64,000 bases of DNA, from the NCBI GenBank assembly GCA_947561395.2, contig OX387184.1, forward strand, positions 30,432,766 through 30,496,765, given 5' to 3'. Every line of letters begins with the position of its first letter. The stretch's first letter is position 1. The DNA is from Buxus sempervirens (Eukaryota > Streptophyta > Magnoliopsida > Buxales > Buxaceae). Position numbers and translations under genes: made by a program. The notes under the pieces are model-generated. The model saw nothing but the letters and a program-made list of their open reading frames with translations. It ran no database searches and was not told the DNA's origin. Positions 54,293-64,000 of this stretch are shown here, piece by piece.

Positions 54293-55498
54293 TGATCATG
54301 GTATTGATAGAAAATAAAATTAGATGGCATAAGTTTCATGTGGCATTCTACATTGCTATCACAACAAATCAATTTAAAATGGTAATTTACCTATATACCC
54401 TTCACTAACAATGTTGTGGTTTGTTTGTTACAGGGGTAAATGAGGAAAGGAAAAGAAGCCAACGATTGGCTTTGTGCTGAGTAGGCTAACGGCCTGTCAG
54501 GGCTATTGGAGATGGACGAATGCGGGAATAATGAGCTAGAGCAGAGGGCGGACAAGAGAAGGAGGAGGTCGTTCAAGAGAAGGGGGATTTTCGGATAGGT
54601 TTTAGCTTTTAGCTTTTAGTTTTCTTCTTCACTTTTATTTTGCTGTATTTTCGTTTTTCCTAGAGCTGGGTTAGAATGAACACATCAGAACCTGCATCAT
54701 GTGTGAGTGAATTCGTTCCTAAGCTTAGGTGGAGTTCTTCAACGGGTTGTAGTTTCTGTTTCCTTTGATCTTCACGTTGGTTTTATTGTGTATGTCTTTT
54801 TGAATCTTCTATCAGTGCTTATTATATTAAAACAGAGATTCTTCAAACAAATCTTTGATCCACTGTTGACAAAAGGCACAATGGATGCTTAGCTTTGGAA
54901 TTGGGTTTCTCTGTTCGGATATGCATTCCATATCTGATCTGAAGTTCAATGGTTAGATTAGATGGATCAAAAATTCGGTTTATATTGTTAAATCATCCGA
55001 TTATCAATCTCATGACTGAGTTGGTAATTGAAGGGGAGAAGATCTGAGAGGAAGATGGATACAACCCATTGAAGAACAATACCTGTAGCTTAGGTCTTTG
55101 GTATTTTGATCATTAGAACTTTTTACTTGTAGTTTGGTTTGTTCTTAAATTTAGCTTTTATTTTTTTCCCCTAAAATTTGCTAAGTGTATTTAGTTATTC
55201 ATGCTTAAGTAGATAATCTGATCTGGGTTTCCTCACAAATTTTTCTATATTATCATTTTCATAGTGTATAAAACAAGAGTAGTTTACCAAACTTGTGTAG
55301 TGTAGTTAATATTTTGTTAATTAGATTGTTTAGGTTTGGATTTATTCATTTCTCTCTGTTAATTTAGCTTTTTCAGCACTTATCATTTCTGGTTTACTTC
55401 TAATCATCATGTCCCTGTGGAAATAGACCTTGGGGCTCACCCAAGTAATACAACTTGATACTCCTACGCTTGGGAGGAGCACATTTGTGATCACATCA
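54293..55498 (+). repeat. 5' LTR of element G, 5'-truncated
   Basis: It matches 62311-63517 to its end (GATCACATCA). The first about 267 bp present in the 3' LTR (62044-62310) are absent. Confidence 0.85.
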
Positions 55499-55504
55499 AG
55501 TTTT

Positions 55505-55522
55505 TGGCGCCGTTGCCGGGGA
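55505..55522 (+). promoter_or_regulatory. Primer-binding site of element G (tRNA-Asp)
   Basis: TGGCGCCGTTGCCGGGGA, six bases after the LTR end and identical to the primer site of element B. Confidence 0.9.
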
Positions 55523-55689
55523 CATCGGTGTAATTAGAAGTGATTCCACCAGCTGAGAGGAAAATTTTGGTGTTGTGAATCTCTTCAAAACTTTGGTGAT
55601 ATCTGAACCTCTTAGTCTAATTGCTGTTTTTTTATTTTTTATTTTGTTCATTTAGTTTATTTTGTTTTTGTTGGTTGTATTGCATTTGC

Positions 55690-57376
55690 ATGTCTGGTTG
55701 GAATAGGGATTATACAAACAGGTTGGTTAGGTCTGATTCTAATATTTGCTCTGAATTTGCATCTATTGCTCTTGATTCTAAATCTGAAATTCAAAGCACC
55801 ATGGCTGAGAATGATCAAGAAGATAGGTTGGCCCCAAATCCTGTTAGAACCCTTAAAGAATACCTTCAACCTGTTACGACCAGCTCACCTTCTTGTATAA
55901 TTTTGCCTATGAATGCTCATACCTTCAATTTTAAGCTTGGTATGATTCCCTTGATTCCACACTTCCATGGAATGGAATCAGAGAATACATACTTGCATAT
56001 TAAGGAGTTTGAGGAGGTGTGTTCAACATTCATGGACCAAACTTGTACGGAGGAGGTCATTAGGTTGAAATTATTCCCTTTTTCATTAAAAGATAAGGCA
56101 AAGACTTGGTTGAACTCTTTAAGGCCTAGGTCCATAGGCATATGACAAGAAATGCAAACTGAATTCTTAAGAAATTTTTTCCAATGCAAAGGACCAATGC
56201 CTTGAAGAGGCAAATTATGAATTTTGCCCAAAAGGATGAGGAAACTTTTTATTAATGTTGGGAAAGGTTTAAGGACCACCTAAATGCTTGTCCACACCAT
56301 GGTTATGAAAATTGGAGGGTTATAAGCTTTTTCTATGAAGGCTTGCAACCCAAAATGAAACAATTTGTGGAGACCATGTGTAATGGGGAGTTCTTTGACA
56401 AAGAACCTGAAGAGGCTTTTGAATACTTTGATTACTTAGCTGAAAGTGCCCAATCATGGGACATTTCAGATGTACATGATAGGGTAGAGCCCCTAAAAGC
56501 CATGGTTGGTGGTGGAAGATACCATTTGAAGGAGGTGGATGACTTGAATGCTAGGTTAGCATTGATTTCTAGGAAGTTGGAGAGCTTGGACATGAAAAAA
56601 GTGAATGAGATCCAAGCTGTAGAAAAATCTCATGATAAATGTAGTATTTGTGAGGATCAAGGACATTAAACTAATGATTGTGCTACAATCCTAGCTTTCA
56701 AAGAAGTACTTTTGGATCAACCTAATGCTGTAAATTTTGTCTCTAACCTTTTTTAGGTGCATACTCCAACACATACAATCCAAATTGGAGGAACCATCCC
56801 AACTTAAGTTGGAGGAATGATCAAGAGGCTCATTCAGCACCTCATGCACCTGGACCTTCAAATCAAGCATCGAACATGCATTCATCCATGCCCGGACCAG
56901 CCCCATATCATTACCAAGCACATACCCCACCAAAGAAGAGCCTTGAAGACACAATATAGCAGTTGGCAGCAAGCTTCCAACAATTCATGCAAGCCCAATC
57001 CAACATCAACAACCAAACTTCTCAAGCCATTGAAGAAATAAGGGGATCAATCTCAAGGTTGACCACAACCTTAAGTGTTCAAGAGCAGGGAAAGTTTCCA
57101 GCTCAGCCACAACCTAACCTACAAGGTTAAAGTAATCAAAGAGGTGTCCTAACCATTGAGGAACAAACTATGGAAGCATGCAAAGCTATCTCAACTATAA
57201 AGTTGGGGGGAGGGATGGATATACCTCCCAGTGATTCAGGTAAGGCAAGTAAGGACTCTAACATGTTTCAAATAGATGTTGAGCAGAATTCTGAATATGA
57301 AAATAAATATCATAGGCCAATACCACCTTATCACCATCCTTTTGCAAAACCTCCCCCCTTACCAGACCCATGTTGA
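55690..57376 (+). pseudogene. Gag of element G (Athila type), decayed
   Basis: ATG 55690 (MSGWNRDYTN) is preferred; the frame extends further upstream only without an ATG. The gag core reads RTLKEYLQP, FNFKLGMIPLIPHFHG, YLHIKEFEEVC and LKLFPFSLKDKAKTWLNSLRP. A TGA follows at 56143-56145, then frameshifts near 56185-56250. The second half (QFVETMCNGEFFDKEPEEAFEYFDYLAE) is in frame 56343-56669. A CX2CX4HX4C knuckle is interrupted by a TAA right after its His (near 56667). A Gln/Asn-rich tail with RGSISRLTTTLSVQEQGKFPAQ continues in pieces to 57376. It is not functional as it stands. Confidence 0.85.
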
Positions 57377-60300
57377 GAATAATAGTAGCTAGTCTTTTCT
57401 TTTTCTTTTTGTTTTGTTTTTTTATTTTTATTTATTTTTCCTTATTTCTAGTTTGTAGCTAGATCCCCATTTAGTTCATTTTCTTAGTTCTTAGATTACT
57501 TTAGTTGCCAAGTTTAGCTCATTTTAGATAAATCTTTAGTTGGTGTTTTCAATTTGTGCTTTAAGTAGTGCTTTAATTTTGTTAGAATCTGTTTTTCATT
57601 GAATTTCCCCAATGTTCCAAGGTGTGTTTGATTTGTTTTCTTTCATGATCAACCTTGGTAGCACTGGTGCTGCAAAAGAATTGCATGTGCTACACTCATA
57701 AAAGGGGTTGGTCATGAAAGAAATGGAAAGGAATGGGACTTGCTGATCCCAAGAGGTGGAAAGGGAGACTTGGGGGTGATTCACAAAAAGAAAAAAATGA
57801 GTTTTTGAAAGTTCTAAAGTGGATTTTTGAAGAGAATTTATTGAAGGGAACAGTTAGGATGAGCTACAAGACTTTGGTTCTTAAGTAGGACCTGATTGGA
57901 AAAGAATTGGTAGCTAAGTCATTGAAAGCAAGTTCAAGTTGCAGTGAAAATCCAGACTAATTGATTGGCAACCTGAGTTTCAATTTTTATTTTTAATCAA
58001 CAAGGCAGCCTGGAGCTGAATTTGTACCAATTGTGGCAATTTTTTGTGTTTGTCTCAGAGGATAATATAGAGGATCTGGCTCAAACTTTCTATTACACAT
58101 GGATCTGGGAAGACTAATGTTCAGAGAGCAAATGGTTTGGACCGAGTGGCTAATCACTGCTCACTATAATCAGGTGATCAGTTCATAGTAAGGGGCTAGC
58201 ACCATGAAGCCTGGGAGATAGGTCTAAACTTGTTTAGAATAGAACCACTTGACAAAATTGATCTGGGAAAGAGTCTTGGCAAGATAGAGAAGCAATCAAG
58301 AATTGAAAGTTGTGCTCTTCCATTGTGAATTCTTGATTTGGTTGTTCAAGGCATGGAAAAGAAGTTACTTTCTGATATAAAGCTTTAAAATGATCAGAGG
58401 TCACAAAGCAATTGGGTTTACTGTCAGATTCACCAAATCAGGTGCTTAAAAGGATAAGCCCTATTGAAAAGAAAAAGTAGATGACCAAGACAGCATTGGG
58501 TTGTTTGGATCATCAATGCTGATTTATAATGGTGTTCTGAGATGAATTTACAGGCCATGATGGGGAGAGTTTCCAAGGTCCTTTCAAGTTTTAACCAATG
58601 AGCTGATCTCATACTCAGATCAAATCTCTGGACAATGAATTAAGTTGGCCAAAACTCAGATTTGTGAAGGATGCAAGGGGCATCATAAACTGAGTTCAGG
58701 GCAGTAGCCTATGTGTGTATCCCATAGGTGTGTGGATTATCAATGGCTAAGTTTAATGAAAGGGTGGACAGATAGCTTCCATAACAGATTCAGAGCAGGG
58801 GATTTGCTGCAGACCAAGGAACAACAAGGCATGAAACAATTTAAGAAAAGAAATTACAATTGTATGGAAAAGGTGTATACTGCTAGAGAAGTGCACAAGA
58901 CCTTGTCAACAGGTCTATTCAGGTCAGCAATTGAGTTTTCAATTTAAGGATGATCCACCAATGCCCCAAATCAGTTTACTGTCAAAACTTTAGTTCACTG
59001 TCAAATTAGTGTTGGAGTACTTGAGAAGCTCGAATCAGGGCTTGGTTCTTAAAAAAAAATCAGGAGAATAAGAAGGGTCTTGAGCATGTGCTTCGAAAAT
59101 TGAAGTGTGTTGTTTGAGCTTACAAGTGCCTAAGTTTGCTGTCAGATTAGTTTCATGCATGTACAAATTTTTTTTTTAAACCTGTTTGGAAGGGAATGTA
59201 ATGACAAAGCTGGGAATTAATGCAAGCTAAGGAGCAGAAGTAAGCAATCTAATCTAGTTGACCTTAAAAATGATACATGGATGCAACTGAGTTATGAAGA
59301 CACATAAAAGGCGATCAAATCCTTAGTAATTGCAAAGATCAAGGAGATTTTGCTCTTCAAAATCAGAGGTCAAGGAAGCTGGACAGTAGATGGCACTATG
59401 GGAATTAGCTCAGGAAATGCACCAAGGGGATTTGCATCAAGAGAATACATCAAAAATTCCCATCCATATGCACTTGGCATTTCCTTTCAGGTTTAAGAAT
59501 TGTGTTTCCAACCAATGCACTTGGAATTGCATCACTTTTAGCCCTTGCACTAGTTCCAGCCAGATTGAGGATTTTCATTGAGAGATTTATTAAAGTGGGT
59601 TGTTCTCAAGGTTAGTATTCAGTGGAGGAGGTGGTTTAGGTTGCTGCTATTACTGCCATGCATGGTCTATCCAAAGCACAATGCTCATTCAAGTGAAAAC
59701 AGTCCCTGCAGATCAGATTTTTGCCCTCTAAAAAGGGTCAAACCTGATCGAATCTGTGAGGAGTTGGAATGCATGCTACACATTGTTGGAAAGCCCTATC
59801 AGTATAGTTTCCAGCACATCAAACGGTATGTCATTTAGAGTTTTTAGGAGGAATTTATAGCCATTTTACTAAAGGGGGTTCTGAGCACCTGTTATGGTAA
59901 AAACAGCCTTCTATATTTTGAAACTTGGGAAACTCAACTCCGGATTGGTTCCATCAAAATCAAGGAAACAAGGAGGGTTTCAAGGCTTTAAAAATTGATG
60001 AGATGAAGAGGATTAATTCCTTAAAAATCAGGGGATGTTACTGAACCAAGTTTTGTTATAGAATGTTTACTGAATCAACTGGGTGACAGTTAATGGATAG
60101 ATCTGATCATAGTTGGGCAGTGATTCCATCACAATAGAAGGAGAGGAAATTAGCTTTGAAAATCTCAATGTGTGGGGCAATTTGTGGTCTAGAAAAGCAG
60201 TGAAAGGTGGAGGGAATTAGCTCTGTTCTGGGTGTATTTTGAATCTAACCATGCTGTCAAGAGCAAGAATAACAGAGAAAAATGGCTTGCATTATTCTTT

Positions 60301-62030
60301 GGTTTGACTTTACCATGGATCATCCTTAGAATCTGCACAATCTCATCTCACTCCATACTTTTCAGGTGATCTTAGCTAAACACCACATTGTCCTTTTCCC
60401 CAAATTGTTTCAAGTCTTACAGGTACCTTATTTTTCCCAATCCTTTTGCTTTGTCTCCACCTTGTTTTTGTTTTGCACTTGCTCTAACCTCTGTCTTGCA
60501 GCTCCAGTTACTTTTCATAATGGTTTTAAGCCCCATCAAGTTGCTCAATCATTTTTAGATGTTACCTTGCTTGCTTGCCCATGCACTTCTCAAGGTAAGG
60601 TTGAAATTTTTCATCCAAATCATGCAAGTTTCAGCCAAGCAAGGTAATATACATCCTCTCTTCACTCAGGTATTGCATATTTTTATTCTTTAGCTTCCAA
60701 ACCTTGAGGACAATGTTTATTTTAAGTTGGGGGGGGGGGGGGGGGGGATTTAAATTTTTGCATGCTACTTCACTACTTGGAGTAAATTTTCACTGATTTC
60801 TCTGTTTTTGAGCTATCTTGAGTGAATTTGAGCAATTTTGAGTGAATTTTGAACCTTGAAGCCCATGTTTAGATTAGTTTGAGTTCAATTCATTTGGGTG
60901 AATTTTCATGCTATTGGTAAGGCTGATGCATGTTCTTGGTAAAATAAGTGTTGTTTTATTTTTATGCTATTGCCATGAAAAAAAATCTGTCAATACTCTC
61001 TTCATAACAACCATGCTTTTCTTGCCCTTAACCTCTAAATTTTAATTGCATTGCTTGATCTTAGTTGGGGGGGTATTAAGGGCAGCTCATGGTATAAGCT
61101 TTCATGCATGTCCTCATGCCTTGTTTACATTCCCTCAAGTGTGGAAATTATCCATGTTAGTCCTATGCTTAAGATTATTTATCTAGGTTTAAGCTTGCTT
61201 TTCATTTTAAAGTTGTCATTTTCCTTTACTAAAATCTAGAACAGTGAGTTTCATGGTCTACATTAATTCTAAATGGTTGGAGTGTAGTTCACATGAGGCT
61301 ATAGTCATGTTCTTGACCATTCAAACCTGGGTAATGCAATGTATAGTTGCTGTCATTGACTTTCATGCACAATAGTGAGTGTTTAGCTGACTTTTAAGTC
61401 TCAATTAGTGTTTTTCACCAATCAAACCCCAAGAGCTCTATTGAACCATATCTTCAAGGCCTAAAAAAAAAAAGAATCAAAAAGAAATATATACAAAAAG
61501 AAGAAAAAAAAAAGAGCAGAAAATTCTGCTAGAAAAAAAGGAAGCAAGCAAAAGTGAAAAAGTGGCCTGAGATCAAGTGAAAAAGAAGAGGGACAATGTG
61601 ACCTCTTCGTAAAGTGCATTGGAAAAGGCTACCTATTACCAGGGCTTGAAAAAAAAGAAAAAACAATGAATAAGGCATGTGCCAATCAATGAAAGGCCTT
61701 TTGTAGCGTAATAGCGTGAAAGCCGCCATTGCAATGGTTTTGACTTAGATTAAAAAAGGTTGAATAACACTTTGAGAGGTTTTAGAAGTCACTAAATGAA
61801 AATTGTCCACACACTTACACTCAGTGAAAGTAATTTCAAAACCTTACACATGGTTGAATTGTTAAGAACTCAAGAAGCTTCATGTGGCCTACAAGCTAAA
61901 CTATTTTAGTCTTAATGCCCAAGTCACTTATCTTGTTCTATTTTCAGCAGAAGAATATGATTTCAGAGATTTGAGGCATGCTTAGACTTAGATAATCAAT
62001 GCTTTTGCTAGGGACTAGCAAGTAATAAGT
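57377..62030 (+). other. Long noncoding interior of element G
   Basis: 4.65 kb where pol would be expected. No RT, RNase H or integrase motif is visible in any frame; frames are at most about 93 codons. At 60697-60747, GAGGACAATGTTTATTTTAAG leads into a G run, a motif shared with the post-pol region of element B. The A/G-rich stretch 61441-61690 contains poly-A runs. Confidence 0.75.
60729..60747 (+). repeat. G19 homopolymer in element G
   Basis: Nineteen consecutive G residues after AAGTT. Shorter G runs follow at 61066-61072 and 62032-62041. The first and last follow AAGTT, as in Athila polypurine tracts. Length may be affected by sequencing error. Confidence 0.85.
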
Positions 62031-62043
62031 TGGGGGGGGGGTA
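62031..62043 (+). promoter_or_regulatory. Polypurine tract of element G
   Basis: T followed by ten G and TA, directly before TGATTAAGTGG, the start of the 3' LTR. It defines the true LTR start. Confidence 0.8.
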
Positions 62044-63517
62044 TGATTAAGTGGTTAAATTGCATATTTAAGCCACTTATTGAGGTGAAAAATACAGAAC
62101 AATCCCTTTATATTTGCTTAATCATGCATTGACTTGTGTTGGTGGCCTAAGCATTGAATTGAATTTTTATTATATATTTTAGGCTTAATTGTGCATGGAA
62201 AGTGTGTTTAATGTGAAATGGGATTGCCTTGAGAATTTTCTGGTTTAATTTTGGGTAAAGAATTGTCTTGGCATCAATTTGAGATTATTTTGGAATTAGG
62301 CATGGATTGGATGAGCATGGTATTGATAGAAAATAAAATTAGATGGCATAAGTTTCATGTGGCATTCTACATTGCTATCACAACAAATCAATTTAAAATG
62401 GGAATTTACCTATATACCCTTCACTAACAATGTTGTGGTTTGTTTGTTACAAGGGTAAATGAGGAAAGGAAAAGAAGCCAACGATTGGCTTTATGCTGAG
62501 TAGGCTAACGGCTTGTCAGGGCCGTTGGAGATGGACGAATGGGGGAATAGGGAGCTGGAGCAGAGGGCGGACAAGAGAAGGAGGAGGTCGTTCAAGAGAA
62601 GGGGGATTTTCGGATAGGTTTTAGCTTTTAGCTTTTAGTTTTCTTCTTCACTTTTATTTTGCTGTATTTTCGTTTTTCCTAGAGCTGGGTTTGAATGAAC
62701 ACATCAGAACCTGCATCATGTGTGAGTGAATTCGTTCCTAAGCTTAGGTGGAGTTCTTCAACGGGTTGTAGTTTCTGTTTCCTTTGATCTTCACGTTGGT
62801 TTTATTGTGTATGTCTTTTTGAATCTTCTATCAGTGCTTATTATATTAAAACAGAGATTCTTCAAACAAATCTTTGATCCACTGTTGACAAAAGGCACAA
62901 TGGATGCTTAGCTTTGGAATTGGGTTTCTCTGTTCGGATATGCATTCCATATCTGATCTGAAGTTCAATGGTTAGATTAGATGGATCAAAAATTCGGTTT
63001 ATATTGTTAAATCATCCGATTATCAATCTCATGACTGAGTTGGTAATTGAAGGGGAGAAGATCTGAGAGGAAGATGGATACAACCCATTGAAGAACAATA
63101 CCTGTAGCTTAGGTCTTTGGTATTTTGATCATTAGAACTTTTTACTTGTAGTTTGGTTTGTTCTTAAATTTAGCTTTTATTTTTTTCCCTAAAATTTGCT
63201 AAGTGTATTTAGTTATTCATGCTTAAGTAGATAATCTGATCTGGGTTTCCTCACAAATTTTTCTATATTATCATTTTCATAGTGTATAAAACAAGAGTAG
63301 TTTACCTAACTTGTGTAGTGTAGTTAATATTTTGTTAATTAGATTGTTTAGGTTTGGATTTATTCATTTCTCTCTGTTAATTTAGCTTTTTCAGCACTTA
63401 TCATTTCTGGTTTACTTCTAATCATCGTGTCCCTGTGGAAATCGACCTTGGGGCTACCCAAGTAATACAACTTGACACTCCTACGCGCTTGGGAGGAGCA
63501 CATTTACGATTACATCA
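62044..63517 (+). repeat. 3' LTR of element G
   Basis: A 1474-bp LTR from TGATTAAGTGG to GATTACATCA. The start resembles the TGATAAG start of element B LTRs. The right flank CTCTC has no left partner because the other LTR is truncated. Confidence 0.85.
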
Positions 63518-63769
63518 CTCTCTAATCCTAGCATCTCTCTGAGCCACAATGGCATCATGCTCGGCAATCAAGTCATCAACAGCTGCTCGCTAGCTTTGAA
63601 ACCGGTCCTCAGAGTATTCAATTCCTCTACCTGCCAATAAAAAATGGGATTAAAGTCATAAATACTGAATTGAAGGACATAAGATGAAAATGTGAGAATA
63701 AGCTTTCAATGTCATCGTGAACTCAGATGTAGATCCCACCAATCTCAGTCACTCCAGCACAAGTAGGCC
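63518..63769 (-). pseudogene. Second antisense extra-ORF fragment: coiled-coil exons
   Basis: On the minus strand an acceptor (TTATTGGCAG) ends at 63631. It is followed by VEELNTLRTGFKA and, after a one-base shift, VDDLIAEHDAIVAQRDARIRE, a heptad-like coiled coil common in the middle of DUF7745-type plant proteins. Element G separates it from its continuation at 54292. The right edge is cut by an LTR. Confidence 0.5.
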
Positions 63770-64000
63770 TGTAACGCCCCAAATCCAAGTTACGTAATTA
63801 AACCGTAACTCATCTCCAAAGGTTCATATATAACACAGGATCGCAATATCAGAGTGAAGGGAAAACATGTATGACAATAACTAGATCATCAGAGTACGCT
63901 AAAAAAACCCAAATTGAAATAAACTCACATGACTAAGCAACTACCCGCAGGAATCGTCCTCTCCAAGAGCAGCTGAAAAAAAAACAAAAAAATACAGAAT
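63770..64000 (-). repeat. D-like LTR, 3' end, continuing beyond the window
   Basis: The plus strand starts TGTAACGCCCCAAATCC and keeps AGTTACGTAAT and ATATCAGAGTGAA, matching the complement of the 3' end of element D LTRs. A TTTTTTTCAG acceptor on the minus strand ends at 63973. The sequence stops just before the place where the hairpin would be in other LTRs. Confidence 0.75.

Larger units (their letters stand above)
54293..63517 (+). mobile_element. Element G: non-autonomous Athila-like element with gag but no pol (TR-GAG type)
   Basis: Two near-identical LTR regions (54293-55498 and 62311-63517; about 2% different by eye) enclose an Asp-tRNA primer site, a decayed Athila-type gag and 4.6 kb without any pol motif. 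The right LTR begins at 62044, directly after a polypurine tract, so the left copy lacks about 267 bp of its start. No target duplication can be checked for that reason. It interrupts the antisense extra-ORF fragment whose parts flank it. Confidence 0.85.

Overview
This is repeat-dense nuclear DNA of a flowering plant, probably a eudicot; no genus can be named from the window. Nearly every base belongs to LTR retrotransposons of the Ty3/gypsy superfamily, inserted into one another. The supporting signs are chromovirus (Tekay/Del-like), Tat-like and Athila-like gag-pol frames, primer-binding sites matching initiator-Met, Arg-type and Asp tRNAs, 5-bp target duplications, several solo LTRs and one Cassandra-type LTR carrying 5S rRNA-derived sequence. 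I found no ordinary host gene that I can defend.

Left nest (1-17863). Element D (97-6866, + strand) is young and complete, with a perfect GAACT target duplication. It sits in the reverse transcriptase of an older relative, element A (- strand, 1-96 and 6867-11869). A broke an LTR called E2 (11870-13110). E2 broke LTR E1 (13111-15795), which also holds a Cassandra solo LTR. E1 broke an A-family LTR called A3 (15796-17863). From 17864 to 20064 there is low-copy-looking sequence without a recognisable gene. A solo A-family LTR, A2 (20065-22539), a short purine-rich stretch and a broken LTR called F (22697-23256) follow.

Central nest (23257 to about 53600). A decayed Tat-like element T (+ strand) has its 5' LTR at 23257-24911, an Arg-type primer site, a long leader, gag, a pol with two RNase H domains, and an antisense extra ORF resembling the plant DUF7745/PMD-like proteins. 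T carries solo LTR C1 (26950-40271), which itself contains a nearly intact Athila-like element B (29311-39425, - strand). It also carries a 5'-truncated LTR C2 (about 43781-46187) and a solo LTR C3 (51036-53082).

Right nest (about 53590-64000). A second antisense extra-ORF fragment with introns is split by element G (54293-63517), a non-autonomous Athila derivative that has gag but no pol. The window ends in a D-like LTR (63770 onward).

The most interesting signals lie in the RNA biology of these elements. (1) LTRs of several families share a module consisting of a GAGATA-UUCG-UAUCUC hairpin, an invariant CTCAY branch-point-like site and, 24-27 nt later, a 3' splice site. Most of the complete copies also have a GTRRGT 5' splice site far upstream, which defines an intron inside the LTR. 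(2) Elements D and A share an in-frame UAG at exactly the same codon at the protease/RT junction, and all four of their internal stops are UAG. (3) In D and A a 3' splice site lies exactly 6 nt before the gag ATG, so splicing would remove the primer-binding site from the mRNA.
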